The translations under genes were made by a program, and so were the position numbers. A stretch of 64,000 bases of DNA from Mesonia mobilis DSM 19841 (GTDB lineage: Bacteria; Bacteroidota; Bacteroidia; Flavobacteriales; Flavobacteriaceae): positions 307,705 to 371,704 of the forward strand of contig NZ_KE384013.1 in assembly GCF_000423405.1 (NCBI RefSeq), in the 5' to 3' direction. This document shows positions 16,357-24,188 of the stretch, one piece after another (position 1 is the stretch's first letter; each line of letters starts with the position of its first letter). The notes under the pieces were generated by a model. That model worked only from the letters and a program-made list of their open reading frames with translations, was not told the DNA's origin and searched no databases.

Positions 16357-16878
16357 ATGGAAAAGTGGTTTGAAGCTTCTACAACCTCAATTTTTGCAAT
16401 CGCCATTACGTGTTTTGTGATCTATTTTTTAGTGTTTTTATTTACACGAATTGTAGGAAAACGAAGCTTTGCTAAAATGTCGAGTTTAGATTTTGCGGTT
16501 ACTATTGCGATAGGTTCGGTGATTGCTTCAACAATCATTTTAAAAAATGTAAGTTTAGTACAAGGTGGCTTTGCTTTATTATTACTATACGTTATACAGT
16601 GGATAGCTTCAAAATTAAGAAGGGTAGAAGCTTTAAAAAAAATGCTCGATAATACTTCTTTGCTTTTAATGGATAAAACTGAAATTTTACACCATAATCT
16701 TAAAAAAGCTAACGTAACTGAAGACGATCTAAAAGCAAAGCTTAGAGAAGCCAACGTACTCAATTTAGCTGAAGTTAGAGCGGTAGTTTTTGAAAGTACC
16801 GGCGATATTTCTGTGTTACATACCAATGATGCCAACAAAGAATTAGAAGATTGGCTGTTAACCGATGTGACGCGCTAA
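16357..16878 (+). CDS. DUF421 (YetF/YcaP-type) membrane protein
   Basis: The 173-residue protein has three N-terminal membrane helices and a C-terminal soluble DUF421 domain. Signature segments are FTRIVGKRSFAKMSSLDFAV and AIGSVIASTI, then LLLMDKTEILHHNLKKANV and LNLAEVRAVVFESTGDISV. The function of the family is not settled, although links to envelope and spore proteins exist in other phyla. Its TAA overlaps the ATG of the next gene (TAATG), implying coupled translation. Confidence 0.9.
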   Translation: MEKWFEASTTSIFAIAITCFVIYFLVFLFTRIVGKRSFAKMSSLDFAVTIAIGSVIASTIILKNVSLVQGGFALLLLYVIQWIASKLRRVEALKKMLDNTSLLLMDKTEILHHNLKKANVTEDDLKAKLREANVLNLAEVRAVVFESTGDISVLHTNDANKELEDWLLTDVTR

Positions 16879-17486
16879 TGTACCAACCTAAGAAATATAA
16901 AAAGCAAGATCCGTATATATTCAAATTCATTCAGCAGCATCCGTTTGCTACGTTTGTGATCCAACAAGAAGAATTGCAAGCCACGCATATTCCTGTTTTG
17001 GTAGATGGCAATGCTGAAAATTTTAGATTATTTAGCCATATCGCCAACCATAACGAGCTATTTACAGCCTTAAAAAACGGTGCAAAAGCTTTGTTTATTT
17101 TTCAAGGGAATCACGCTTACGTTTCCTCTTCTTGGTACGAGCAAAAAGACATTAGCACTTGGGATTATTCTGCAGTTCACGTTTCGGTCGAAATCGAGTT
17201 GCAAACCACTGCAGAGTTAGAAAATTCATTAGATAAATTGGTGAATCATTTCGAAAAAGATCAAGAGCAACCTTTATTTTACAAAAACCTGCCTAAGCCT
17301 TTAGTGAATGATCATTTACCGTTAATTACCGGTTTTTGGGCTAAGCCACTTCAGGTTAAAGCCATTGCCAAGCATCATCAAGGTTCATCGACGAAAAATG
17401 TAAAAAATGTAATTCAGCATTTATCTAAAAACGGAAATACTTTACTTGCCCAAGAAATTAAAAAAGAAAACCTGAATAATGATTAG
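16878..17486 (+). CDS. PaiB-type FMN-binding split-barrel protein
   Basis: The 202-residue protein begins MYQPKKYKKQDPYIFKFIQQ, the typical PaiB start, and carries HIPVLVD, FSHIANHN, ALFIFQGNHAYVSSSWY (about 77-93) and GFWAKPLQVKAIAKHHQ. Family members bind FMN; the Bacillus member is called a negative transcriptional regulator, though it has no DNA-binding domain that I can see here. ATG 16878 overlaps the upstream stop by 1 nt. A family A repeat begins directly after its stop codon. Confidence 0.85.
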   Translation: MYQPKKYKKQDPYIFKFIQQHPFATFVIQQEELQATHIPVLVDGNAENFRLFSHIANHNELFTALKNGAKALFIFQGNHAYVSSSWYEQKDISTWDYSAVHVSVEIELQTTAELENSLDKLVNHFEKDQEQPLFYKNLPKPLVNDHLPLITGFWAKPLQVKAIAKHHQGSSTKNVKNVIQHLSKNGNTLLAQEIKKENLNND

Positions 17487-17580
17487 GGCGTTACCCGTTG
17501 GGTCGGGCTATCTGCTTAATCTTTTTTAATCACTGCTTGGGCAGAAATTAAAAAAGGATATCGCGTCTATCCCTAACGCA
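17487..17580 (-). repeat. Structured repeat family A, copy 2
   Basis: Starting with the base after the PaiB stop, the plus strand reads GGCGTTACCCGTTGGGTCGG, then GCTATCTGCTTAATC, a T-run, a stem, an A-run and GGATATCGCGTCTATCCCTA. The first hairpin is ACCC-GTT-GGGT. The central stem is CTTTTTTAAT/ATTAAAAAAG around CACTGCTTGGGCAGAA. In its reverse complement it aligns over its whole length with the copies at 5481 and 25541. Confidence 0.85.
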
Positions 17581-17645
17581 ATAATTTTTTATCGTAAAGC
17601 TTATACATTAACGGTAGCTTAACAAAATCTTTGTCGATTTAAGAA

Positions 17646-17653
17646 TATTTTTG
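17646..17653 (+). promoter_or_regulatory. TAnnTTTG promoter box
   Basis: TATTTTTG lies 25 nt upstream of the ATG at 17679. It separates the following small membrane genes from the PaiB operon and its terminal repeat. Confidence 0.55.
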
Positions 17654-17678
17654 TATTTTAACCTAAAATCAATGAGAT

Positions 17679-18005
17679 ATGTCGAATTCAGAACTACAAG
17701 TTAGTAAAAAATTAGTGGGCGGTATGGTGATCGCAGGAATCTTATTTATTCTATTAGGAGCTTTCTCTAAAATTATGCATTTTAATTTTGGCGGAGAGTT
17801 ATTAACCTTTGGTTTATTTGTTTCTGGGGTTTCTTGGGTAATTATTATGGCCGATATTCTTCAGCAAGAATTAATCAACAAAGGTTTTTGGATCTTAAGT
17901 ATGTTTATTCTTCCTTGGTTAACACCGTTATTATATTTATTTAGAAGAAATCATTTAATTCAATTTGATGCTTCTGCCTTTTTCAATAAAGATCATCAGG
18001 CTTAA
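17679..18005 (+). CDS. Small membrane protein of unknown function
   Basis: The 108-residue protein has three hydrophobic segments (about 12-32, 38-60 and 66-90) and a short polar tail. The stretch FSKIMHFNFGGELLTFGLFV faintly recalls the membrane part of the gliding protein GldL, but it is far too short and lacks the rest. It has its own promoter box and the next small membrane gene follows 71 nt downstream. I do not recognise a function. Confidence 0.7.
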   Translation: MSNSELQVSKKLVGGMVIAGILFILLGAFSKIMHFNFGGELLTFGLFVSGVSWVIIMADILQQELINKGFWILSMFILPWLTPLLYLFRRNHLIQFDASAFFNKDHQA

Positions 18006-18076
18006 GTTTTAATTTTTTTAAATTTGAGAAAACTGGATTTATTCTAGAAAATTAAAAATTTTAAAACTAATAAATA

Positions 18077-18307
18077 ATGAATTATATCTTACCAATTGCC
18101 GTTTTACTGAGTATCGTTTTATGGTTGTGGGCGATGATTGACCTAGCGACTTCACGTCGAACATTTAAAGATCCTGCAAAGTCAACCTTAGCTTTGCTAA
18201 TGATTTTGTTTTTTCCGGTAGTGGGTTCACTGTTTTATTTTCAGCTAAAAAGAAAATTAGTCAATCGCAGAAAGCGAAAATTTAATCCGGAATTTAATCC
18301 GCATTAA
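18077..18307 (+). CDS. PLDc_N-domain small membrane protein
   Basis: The 76-residue protein has two membrane helices and matches the phospholipase D/nuclease N-terminal membrane domain: IVLWLWAMIDLATSR in helix 1, and FFPVVGSLFYFQLKRK, with the typical G-x-x-F/Y-Y-F, after helix 2. The tail is very basic (RKLVNRRKRK). No catalytic domain follows, as is common for stand-alone members. Its last 4 nt overlap the convergent transporter gene. Confidence 0.75.
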   Translation: MNYILPIAVLLSIVLWLWAMIDLATSRRTFKDPAKSTLALLMILFFPVVGSLFYFQLKRKLVNRRKRKFNPEFNPH

Positions 18308-19254
18308 TATTCAACCTCTTTCGCATAACGTTCAGCAAAAATAGAGATCAGAATTAGCTGACTTATATGAAAAAGCATAATCGGTAATAAAAACAAACCT
18401 GCACCGGCAGAATTCCCAAAAATGATCTTTGCCATCACCGAACCGTGAACCAAAGATTTTTTTGTACCGCAAAATCGAGCGGTAATTTTATCTTCTCTAT
18501 TAAAACCAAATAGTTGCGAAATCCAACCTGAGAGTCCGAAAACGGCAAAGAAAATCGCTAAAATTCCTAGTAAGATCAACCCGAGATCAAGAATACTTAA
18601 ATCGTTAAAAATTTTAGCCGCGAAAGATTTGCTAAAACTATCGTAAACAATTAAAACGATAATCGATTTATCGAATAAACTGAGTTTGCTTTTGTAGCGA
18701 TTTACAAAACTTTCTAAGATTCGATGTAGCGCAAAACCTAAGATAAGCGGAATAATAATTTGGTAAAGTAGTTTTAAAAATACGTCGGCAAAGCTAAAAC
18801 CTTCAGAAGCGTCTAAGAAAAAACCTAACCAAAACGGAGTGATAATCACGCCGATAATTCCCGATAAACTTGCATTAAAAATTGCTGCCGGTATATTTCC
18901 TTTTGCTAACGAAACCATCACCACCGAAGATGAAACGGTCGAGGGTAATGCTGCTAAAAAGAAAAAAGCCAGCCAATATTCTTCTGCTGCCGTATCTTTT
19001 AGAAATGGATAGGCAATAAAAACCAAGGCTGGAAATACTAAAAAAGTGGTGAGTTGTATGAGCACGTGCAATTTGTAATTGCTCATCCCAAGTTTTAATT
19101 CAGAAACCGAAAGTTTTAATCCGTAGAAAAAGAAAATAAGTCCGATGCCTATATCGGTTAATAACTTCAAAGGCAAAACATCTCCTAGTTGCGGAAAAAG
19201 ATAAGCCACAAAAATGGCAGCGATCAACGAAAGAACAAAAGGGTTAATTTTCAT
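18304..19254 (-). CDS. SBF/bile acid:sodium symporter family transporter
   Basis: The 316-residue protein has nine to ten membrane helices. The segments LAALPSTVSSSVVMVSLAKG (about 99-118) and FCGTKKSLVHGSVMAKIIFG (about 262-281) correspond to the sodium-binding crossover regions of SBF-like carriers of the YfeH/SLC10A7 type. It likely takes up an organic anion with Na+, which suits a cell with a sodium-pumping NQR. Its start overlaps the upstream flavoprotein gene by 11 nt, so the two are coupled. Confidence 0.85.
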   Translation of the reverse strand: MKINPFVLSLIAAIFVAYLFPQLGDVLPLKLLTDIGIGLIFFFYGLKLSVSELKLGMSNYKLHVLIQLTTFLVFPALVFIAYPFLKDTAAEEYWLAFFFLAALPSTVSSSVVMVSLAKGNIPAAIFNASLSGIIGVIITPFWLGFFLDASEGFSFADVFLKLLYQIIIPLILGFALHRILESFVNRYKSKLSLFDKSIIVLIVYDSFSKSFAAKIFNDLSILDLGLILLGILAIFFAVFGLSGWISQLFGFNREDKITARFCGTKKSLVHGSVMAKIIFGNSAGAGLFLLPIMLFHISQLILISIFAERYAKEVEY

Positions 19255-20476
19255 TTACTACAGATTTTGCAATGGCTTGTGCAGCTAAAAAACCGCCCGT
19301 CCAAGCATTTTGAAAATTAAAACCACCGGTAATCGCATCAATATTCAAAATTTCTCCGGCTAAGTAAAGTTTAGGGTAAAGTTTACTTTCAAAAGTTTTA
19401 AAATTAATTTCTTTTAGATCTACTCCGCCGGCTGTCACAAACTCTTCTTTAAAAGTGCTTTTTCCGTTCACGGTGAGTTGGCATTGCGTTAATTCTTGCG
19501 CTAATTTGTGTATTTGTTTATTGCTCAATTCTGCCCATTTTTGGTCTTCAGGAAATCTAGCGGCTTTCAATAAACTCAACCATAAACGCTTAGGTAAATT
19601 AAATTGTGCGTGTGTGGTGAGTTGTTGCTTTGCAAATTTATGCTTGAGCCTTTTTATTTTTTCTAAAATTTCTTCAGCAGTAGTATAGCCTAACCAATTC
19701 ACCTGAATTTTAAAATGATAATTACGCGCTTCTAAAATACGAGCACCCCAAGCAGAAAGCTTTAAAATTCCGGGTCCGCTTAAACCCCAATGTGTGATTA
19801 ATAATGGGCCGTCGCTCTCTAATTTTTCATCTAAGATTTTAAGATGTGCAAAAGTTGAAATACCAGCCAGATCTTTAATGCGATGATCTTGAATGTTGAA
19901 GGTAAATAGCGAAGGAACCGGTTGTACAATTTGATGACCAAGTTTTTCTAGAAGCTTCCAGATTTTTGGATTGCTACCCGTTGCCATAACAAGTTGATCT
20001 GCCGTAAAATCTCCTTTTAAAGTTTTTACCAACCAGCGATCATTATTTTGCTGAATATCTTGAACCGAATGTCCTGTTTTTATTTCAATATTTAAACGTT
20101 CGGTTTCGGCAAGAAAACAATCGATAATCGTTTCTGAAGAATCGGTTATTGGGAACATTCTTCCGTCTTCTTCCGTTTTCAATTCAATACCGCGTTCGTC
20201 AAACCAAGCAATTGTATCGCCGGTCATAAATTGATGAAAAGGTCCTAATAATTCTTTTTCACCACGCGGATAATTTTTGCTAAGTTCTTTCGGAATAAAT
20301 TCTGCGTGTGTTACATTGCAACGACCACCACCAGAAATTCTAACCTTGGTTAACACTTCTTTACCACGTTCTAGAATAGTGATTTTTAGATCGGGATTGG
20401 CTTCAGCTAAATTAATGGCTGTAAAAAATCCCGCTGCACCGCCGCCAATAATGAGTACTTCTTGCTCTTGCATCAT
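19244..20476 (-). CDS. HI0933/YhiN-family NAD(P)/FAD-dependent oxidoreductase
   Basis: The 410-residue flavoprotein has the FAD-binding start VLIIGGGAAGFFTAINLAE (residues 7-25), the family motif KVRISGGGRCNVTH (about 44-57) and a C-terminal FAD motif GEILNIDAITGGFNFQNAW. This pattern defines the HI0933-like family, whose substrate is unknown. A TACTTTTG box ends only 4 nt before ATG 20476 (ATG 20473 is next), so the mRNA may be leaderless. It is the first gene of a two-gene unit with the SBF transporter. Confidence 0.9.
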   Translation of the reverse strand: MMQEQEVLIIGGGAAGFFTAINLAEANPDLKITILERGKEVLTKVRISGGGRCNVTHAEFIPKELSKNYPRGEKELLGPFHQFMTGDTIAWFDERGIELKTEEDGRMFPITDSSETIIDCFLAETERLNIEIKTGHSVQDIQQNNDRWLVKTLKGDFTADQLVMATGSNPKIWKLLEKLGHQIVQPVPSLFTFNIQDHRIKDLAGISTFAHLKILDEKLESDGPLLITHWGLSGPGILKLSAWGARILEARNYHFKIQVNWLGYTTAEEILEKIKRLKHKFAKQQLTTHAQFNLPKRLWLSLLKAARFPEDQKWAELSNKQIHKLAQELTQCQLTVNGKSTFKEEFVTAGGVDLKEINFKTFESKLYPKLYLAGEILNIDAITGGFNFQNAWTGGFLAAQAIAKSVVNEN

Positions 20477-20480
20477 ACTG

Positions 20481-20488
20481 CAAAAGTA
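20481..20488 (-). promoter_or_regulatory. TAnnTTTG promoter box abutting a start codon
   Basis: TACTTTTG on the minus strand with a TTG 16 nt upstream of it. Transcription should begin about at the ATG at 20476, so a leaderless transcript is likely. Confidence 0.6.
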
Positions 20489-20565
20489 AGGATTTGATTG
20501 TTCTCAAGTTGAATTTGCTTCATTTTATATTTTAATGAAAGTAAGGCTTCAACTATTTTATTTCT

Positions 20566-20573
20566 TAAATTTG
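20566..20573 (+). promoter_or_regulatory. TAnnTTTG promoter box of the lipoprotein gene
   Basis: TAAATTTG, 63 nt upstream of ATG 20637. No convincing -33 element at the usual distance. Confidence 0.5.
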
Positions 20574-20636
20574 AAGAGAGCTTTAGGTTAAATTGATTTC
20601 AGCCTATCAACTAACAGATTTTTATTTATTCAACAC

Positions 20637-21068
20637 ATGAAAAAAACATTTTTACTTATTTTTTCCGGAATGTTATTAGCAAGCTGTGGAGAAACGCCAA
20701 AACCCTCTAAAGAAAAAATACATTACGATGAAAGTATAGATGAAATTTTAGCAGTACACGATGAAGTGATGCCAAAAATGGGAGAGCTTTCCAGCTTAAT
20801 TGAAAAAACAGAAGCAAAGATCGATACCACCGATGCGGGTAAAAAATTTAAAGTGGTGAACGAAGAATTAAAAGGAGCTCACGATTTTATGATGACCTGG
20901 ATGAGAGATTTTGGAGAGAAATTTCCGAATGCTTTAAAAGATACTACTTATACTTCTGAAGAATATGAAAAGCGCGAACCTCTGTTGGAAGAAGAAAAAG
21001 AAGAAGTAAGAGAAATGAAAGATCGCGTAACTGAAAGTATGAAAAACGCAAAAGACTTATTAAAATAA
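20637..21068 (+). CDS. Putative lipoprotein, helical, unknown function
   Basis: The 143-residue protein has a lipoprotein signal with lipobox LASC at residues 14-17 (MKKTFLLIFSGMLLASCGE). The mature part is rich in Glu and Lys and probably helical (residues 25-65 and 105-143). Flavobacterial homologues of this kind are sometimes labelled viral A-type inclusion protein, which has no functional meaning. The DoxX gene starts 6 nt downstream. Confidence 0.8.
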   Translation: MKKTFLLIFSGMLLASCGETPKPSKEKIHYDESIDEILAVHDEVMPKMGELSSLIEKTEAKIDTTDAGKKFKVVNEELKGAHDFMMTWMRDFGEKFPNALKDTTYTSEEYEKREPLLEEEKEEVREMKDRVTESMKNAKDLLK

Positions 21069-21074
21069 TTAATT

Positions 21075-21482
21075 ATGGGATATAGAACAAACTTAAGCTT
21101 ACCGGCAACAGATTTAGCGGTTTTACTTTTTAGAATTGGGGTTTCTGCTTTAATGTTACCCCACGGCTATAGTAAGTTAATGCAGTTTTTTAGCGGAGAT
21201 GAAATACAATTTGCAGACCCGATCGGGATTGGAGCAACAGGAAGTTTAGCGCTAGCCGTATTTTCAGAATTTATCTGTTCTGTGCTTATTATTTTAGGTT
21301 TAGGTACTCGTTTAGCGGCTATACCTTTAGTAATTACAATGCTTGTGGCAGTTTTTATAGTGCACGCCGCATACGGAATGTCTCACCAAGAATTACCACT
21401 TTTATACCTATTTAGCTATGTGTTATTAATGCTAACCGGTTCGGGTAAATATTCGTTAGATCATTACTTTTTAAAGAAGTAA
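21075..21482 (+). CDS. DoxX-family membrane protein
   Basis: The 135-residue protein has four membrane helices. Typical DoxX features are LLFRIGVSALMLPHGYSKL (about 18-36) and FSEFICSVLIILGLGTRLAA (about 66-85). DoxX-like proteins are linked to quinone or thiol redox processes, but the exact role is open. It ends 4 nt before a strong terminator, so the lipoprotein/DoxX pair is a two-gene unit. Confidence 0.85.
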   Translation: MGYRTNLSLPATDLAVLLFRIGVSALMLPHGYSKLMQFFSGDEIQFADPIGIGATGSLALAVFSEFICSVLIILGLGTRLAAIPLVITMLVAVFIVHAAYGMSHQELPLLYLFSYVLLMLTGSGKYSLDHYFLKK

Positions 21483-21486
21483 ATTA

Positions 21487-21517
21487 AAAAAAAGCGGTTT
21501 TTAAACCGCTTTTTTTA
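21487..21517 (+). terminator. Rho-independent terminator after the DoxX gene
   Basis: The perfect stem AAAGCGGTTT/AAACCGCTTT is followed by TTTTTTT, starting just after the stop codon at 21482. Confidence 0.9.
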
Positions 21518-21583
21518 TTTATAAAAGTATTAAGATTCACTTTGAAGCGATTGACTTATTTTTAGTTGAAATAAATCTTTCTT

Positions 21584-21732
21584 ATGAAATCTCGTCGCAA
21601 CTTTCTTAAAAATGCCGGTTTGTTAACAGCCGGATCTGTTATAGCTCCTCAACTTTCATTTTCAAATTCTTCCGAAAAAAAATTGATAATACTTCTTCCG
21701 CGTTTTTAATTCAGAATTCAAGTATTATTACG
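21584..21732 (+). pseudogene. Detached Tat-signal N-terminus of the amidohydrolase (frameshifted)
   Basis: ATG 21584 opens a frame encoding MKSRRNFLKNAGLLTAGSVI and then APQLSFSNSSEK, a clear twin-arginine signal peptide (RRNFLK). It reaches a stop at 21707-21709 after leaving an A8 run (21675-21682). Reading one frame over after the run gives KIDNTSSAFLIQNSSIITMDD, which joins directly to the downstream amidohydrolase. With nine A residues the gene would be intact from 21584 to 22977. The break is thus one missing base in a homopolymer. Confidence 0.85.
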
Positions 21733-22977
21733 ATGGATGATGATCTGGGAGAATTAATACAAACCGATATCTTAGTTGAAAATGGAAAGATCAAGAAAAT
21801 CGGAGAGCATATTTCAGCATCTTCAGGTATTCAAAAAATTGATGGGAGTAATCACATTGTGATGCCGGGACTTATGGATAATCACTGGCATACTTGGACG
21901 TCTTTACTTAAAAGTATGTCTGGTAATTCTAAAAAAGAAGCCTATTTTAAAGTTACAGAAGAATACGGAAAGCTTTACCAACCCGAAACGATGTATTTAG
22001 CAACTAAATTTGCATTGGCAGAAGCTATACATTCCGGGATTACCACCATAAACGACTTTAACCATAATGCTAGAAATGCTGAGTTTGTTTGGGCAAGTTT
22101 TGAAGCGATAAAAGAAATGGGACTTAAGGGTCGTGTGAGTTATGGCTATTATCGTGATCTTAAAAGTGAAGAACCTACACCATTCTCAGAAATCGAAAAT
22201 GTATTGCAACAAAAGAAATCTCAAGAAGGTTATGAAGATATAAAACTTGGTTTTGGTTCTCGAGCGGTTGGTTATCCTTATTTGAAGAAAGATTGGGAAC
22301 AAGCCCGAGCATTAAATATGCCCATTGCTATACACGCGAGTTCTACACCAAAAGATAAGAATCAAATCCAGCAATTATCGAAATGGCAACTGTTAGGTAA
22401 TGATGTAAATATCATTCATGCAAATGCTATTACCGATGAAGAAATTACAGCAGTAAAAAATAGCGGAGCTTCAATAACAATGACACCTTATTCTGAAATG
22501 CGTATCGGCTTTGGCTTTCCGCAGGTAAATAGATTAGTCAACCAAGATATTAGGCTTGGGGTAGGAGTAGATTCTACTGCACTTAGCGGCAGCTCTAATT
22601 TGCTAAACACACTAAAGCTTTTAGAAAATGTTGCCAATGCACAGGCAATGAGTGAGTTTGGTGTTGCCTCTCATCGTTTATTAAAAATGGCAACTATCGA
22701 TGCTGCTAAAATTTTAGGAATTAGTGATCAAACCGGTTCTATTACTGAAGGAAAACAAGCAGATCTAATTATGATCAATAGAGATCATATTAATCTAAGC
22801 TCGGGTAATAAACTTGAAAAATTAGTGATTGAAGCAGCTCAAAATTTTAATATCGATTTTGTAGCTTCTAAAGGAAAAATTTTAAAACAAAATGGAGAAC
22901 TTACTCAAATTGATGAAGGAGAATTAAAAAATGAAGTTAATAACACCTTTGGTAAAATGACCAAGCGATTAAACTGA
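21733..22977 (+). CDS. Amidohydrolase (TrzA/SsnA-like cyclic deaminase family), main part of a split gene
   Basis: The remaining 414-residue frame is a metal-dependent amidohydrolase. It has HWHTWT (metal HxH) near residue 52, a histidine in IAIHASS (about 200), IIHANAI (about 231) and the metal Asp in GVDSTALSGSSNLL (about 272), then the C-terminal KQADLIMINRDH sheet. The substrate is unknown; cyclic amidines or ring deamination are the family norm. The true start is most likely the Tat signal at 21584, making an exported enzyme if the frame is restored by slippage or a sequencing correction. Its 3' end overlaps the convergent flavoprotein gene by 9 nt. Confidence 0.8.
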   Translation: MDDDLGELIQTDILVENGKIKKIGEHISASSGIQKIDGSNHIVMPGLMDNHWHTWTSLLKSMSGNSKKEAYFKVTEEYGKLYQPETMYLATKFALAEAIHSGITTINDFNHNARNAEFVWASFEAIKEMGLKGRVSYGYYRDLKSEEPTPFSEIENVLQQKKSQEGYEDIKLGFGSRAVGYPYLKKDWEQARALNMPIAIHASSTPKDKNQIQQLSKWQLLGNDVNIIHANAITDEEITAVKNSGASITMTPYSEMRIGFGFPQVNRLVNQDIRLGVGVDSTALSGSSNLLNTLKLLENVANAQAMSEFGVASHRLLKMATIDAAKILGISDQTGSITEGKQADLIMINRDHINLSSGNKLEKLVIEAAQNFNIDFVASKGKILKQNGELTQIDEGELKNEVNNTFGKMTKRLN

Positions 22978-24027
22978 AACCGGTTCTAATTCGTGCTTTT
23001 TTATTTGCGTTGCCAAATATTCAGCATCTTTTTGTATTCCTCCAAGTGTTGCAGAACCTCTTGTATGTAACCAAGGTAAACCAATAAAATAAAGTCCTTT
23101 AATACTACTTACTCCTCGATTGTTTTTTGGGTAACCTTCGTGATCAAGCTCCAAACCTTTGATCCAAGAGAAATTAGGGCGGTAACCGGTAGCCCAAACA
23201 ATATTTTTTACATCGGTAAGGGTTTGTTTTTCGGTTTCGATCTTGTCTTCGTGTGCATCGTTGGTTCTGCCGACGGCAATTACATTTTTTCGGCTTAAAA
23301 TTTCTTTTACATCGGTACCAATCACCGGTTGTTTAGAATGACTAATGCGCTTGCCTATAAACGATTTTTTACTGAAGCTTAAAAAACCGGTTTTGGTGAA
23401 CCACCACCAAAGCGTTTTGCCTAAAATTTCCTGCGGAAGTGTCTTTACGTCGGTATCGCCAGAAAAATAAGTGGTTCTCCCGTCTTTAGAAATTTCATCT
23501 AAAATTTGAAAACCGCTATCGCCGGCACCAACAACCATTGCTGCACCTTCTTGCAACTGACTCGGATTTTTATAATAATTACTATGTATTTGAAAAACAC
23601 ATTGATCGATCTGTTTAGAACAAGGCGGCGTGTACGGTATATGAAACGGTCCTGTAGCCACGATAACTTGTTTGGTTTCAAAAGTTTCATTATCGGTAAA
23701 AACCAAAAACTTTTCCTCTATCTTTTCAATTTTTCGAACCAAGGTTTTTAGTTGAACCGGAAAATCGAATTTCTTCACATAGCTTTTAAAATAATCGGCA
23801 ACTTCATATTTATTAGGATAGTGACCCTTACGAGCCGGAAAATCCATCCCGGCAAGATGGTTAAATTCTGTTGGGGTAAAAAGTTTTAAAGAATCCCAAC
23901 GATTAAGCCAACTGGCACCAATTTCTTCTTCTTTATCTAGTATTAAAAATTTTTTATTTAATTGCTTTAAATAATAAGCCATCGATAAACCGGCTTGAGC
24001 AGCTCCAATAATTATAAAATCCCGCAT
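22969..24027 (-). CDS. Flavin-containing monooxygenase-like NAD(P)/FAD oxidoreductase
   Basis: The 352-residue protein has two Rossmann motifs: an FAD site at the very N-terminus (FIIIGAAQAGLSMAYYL) and an NADPH site MVVGAGDSGFQILDE (about 163-177). The C-terminal motif GLYFIGLPWLHTRGSATLGG is typical of group B monooxygenases of the CzcO/YhfW type. In the first site the middle Gly of GxGxxG is Ala (G-A-A-Q-A-G), so FAD binding may be altered. The substrate is unknown. It overlaps the 3' end of the amidohydrolase gene. Confidence 0.85.
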   Translation of the reverse strand: MRDFIIIGAAQAGLSMAYYLKQLNKKFLILDKEEEIGASWLNRWDSLKLFTPTEFNHLAGMDFPARKGHYPNKYEVADYFKSYVKKFDFPVQLKTLVRKIEKIEEKFLVFTDNETFETKQVIVATGPFHIPYTPPCSKQIDQCVFQIHSNYYKNPSQLQEGAAMVVGAGDSGFQILDEISKDGRTTYFSGDTDVKTLPQEILGKTLWWWFTKTGFLSFSKKSFIGKRISHSKQPVIGTDVKEILSRKNVIAVGRTNDAHEDKIETEKQTLTDVKNIVWATGYRPNFSWIKGLELDHEGYPKNNRGVSSIKGLYFIGLPWLHTRGSATLGGIQKDAEYLATQIKKHELEPVSV

Positions 24028-24188
24028 GTTGTGTTTGTTCTGGGAATATTATAACCTTTTTTCTGCTGAAACGCAAGTTTTTAGAAAATAACTCTAAATA
24101 TTATTAAATAGGCAACTTGACTTTAATTTTAAAATCAATAGGTCTTAAGCTCGTTTATTTATTTTTCTGTTATCTTCGAAATCTAGCT

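Noticed and set aside
18304-18307. Overlap of two convergent genes as a sign of a wrong gene call
   Set aside because: Both proteins have clear family features right up to the ends, and short convergent overlaps are common in compact genomes.
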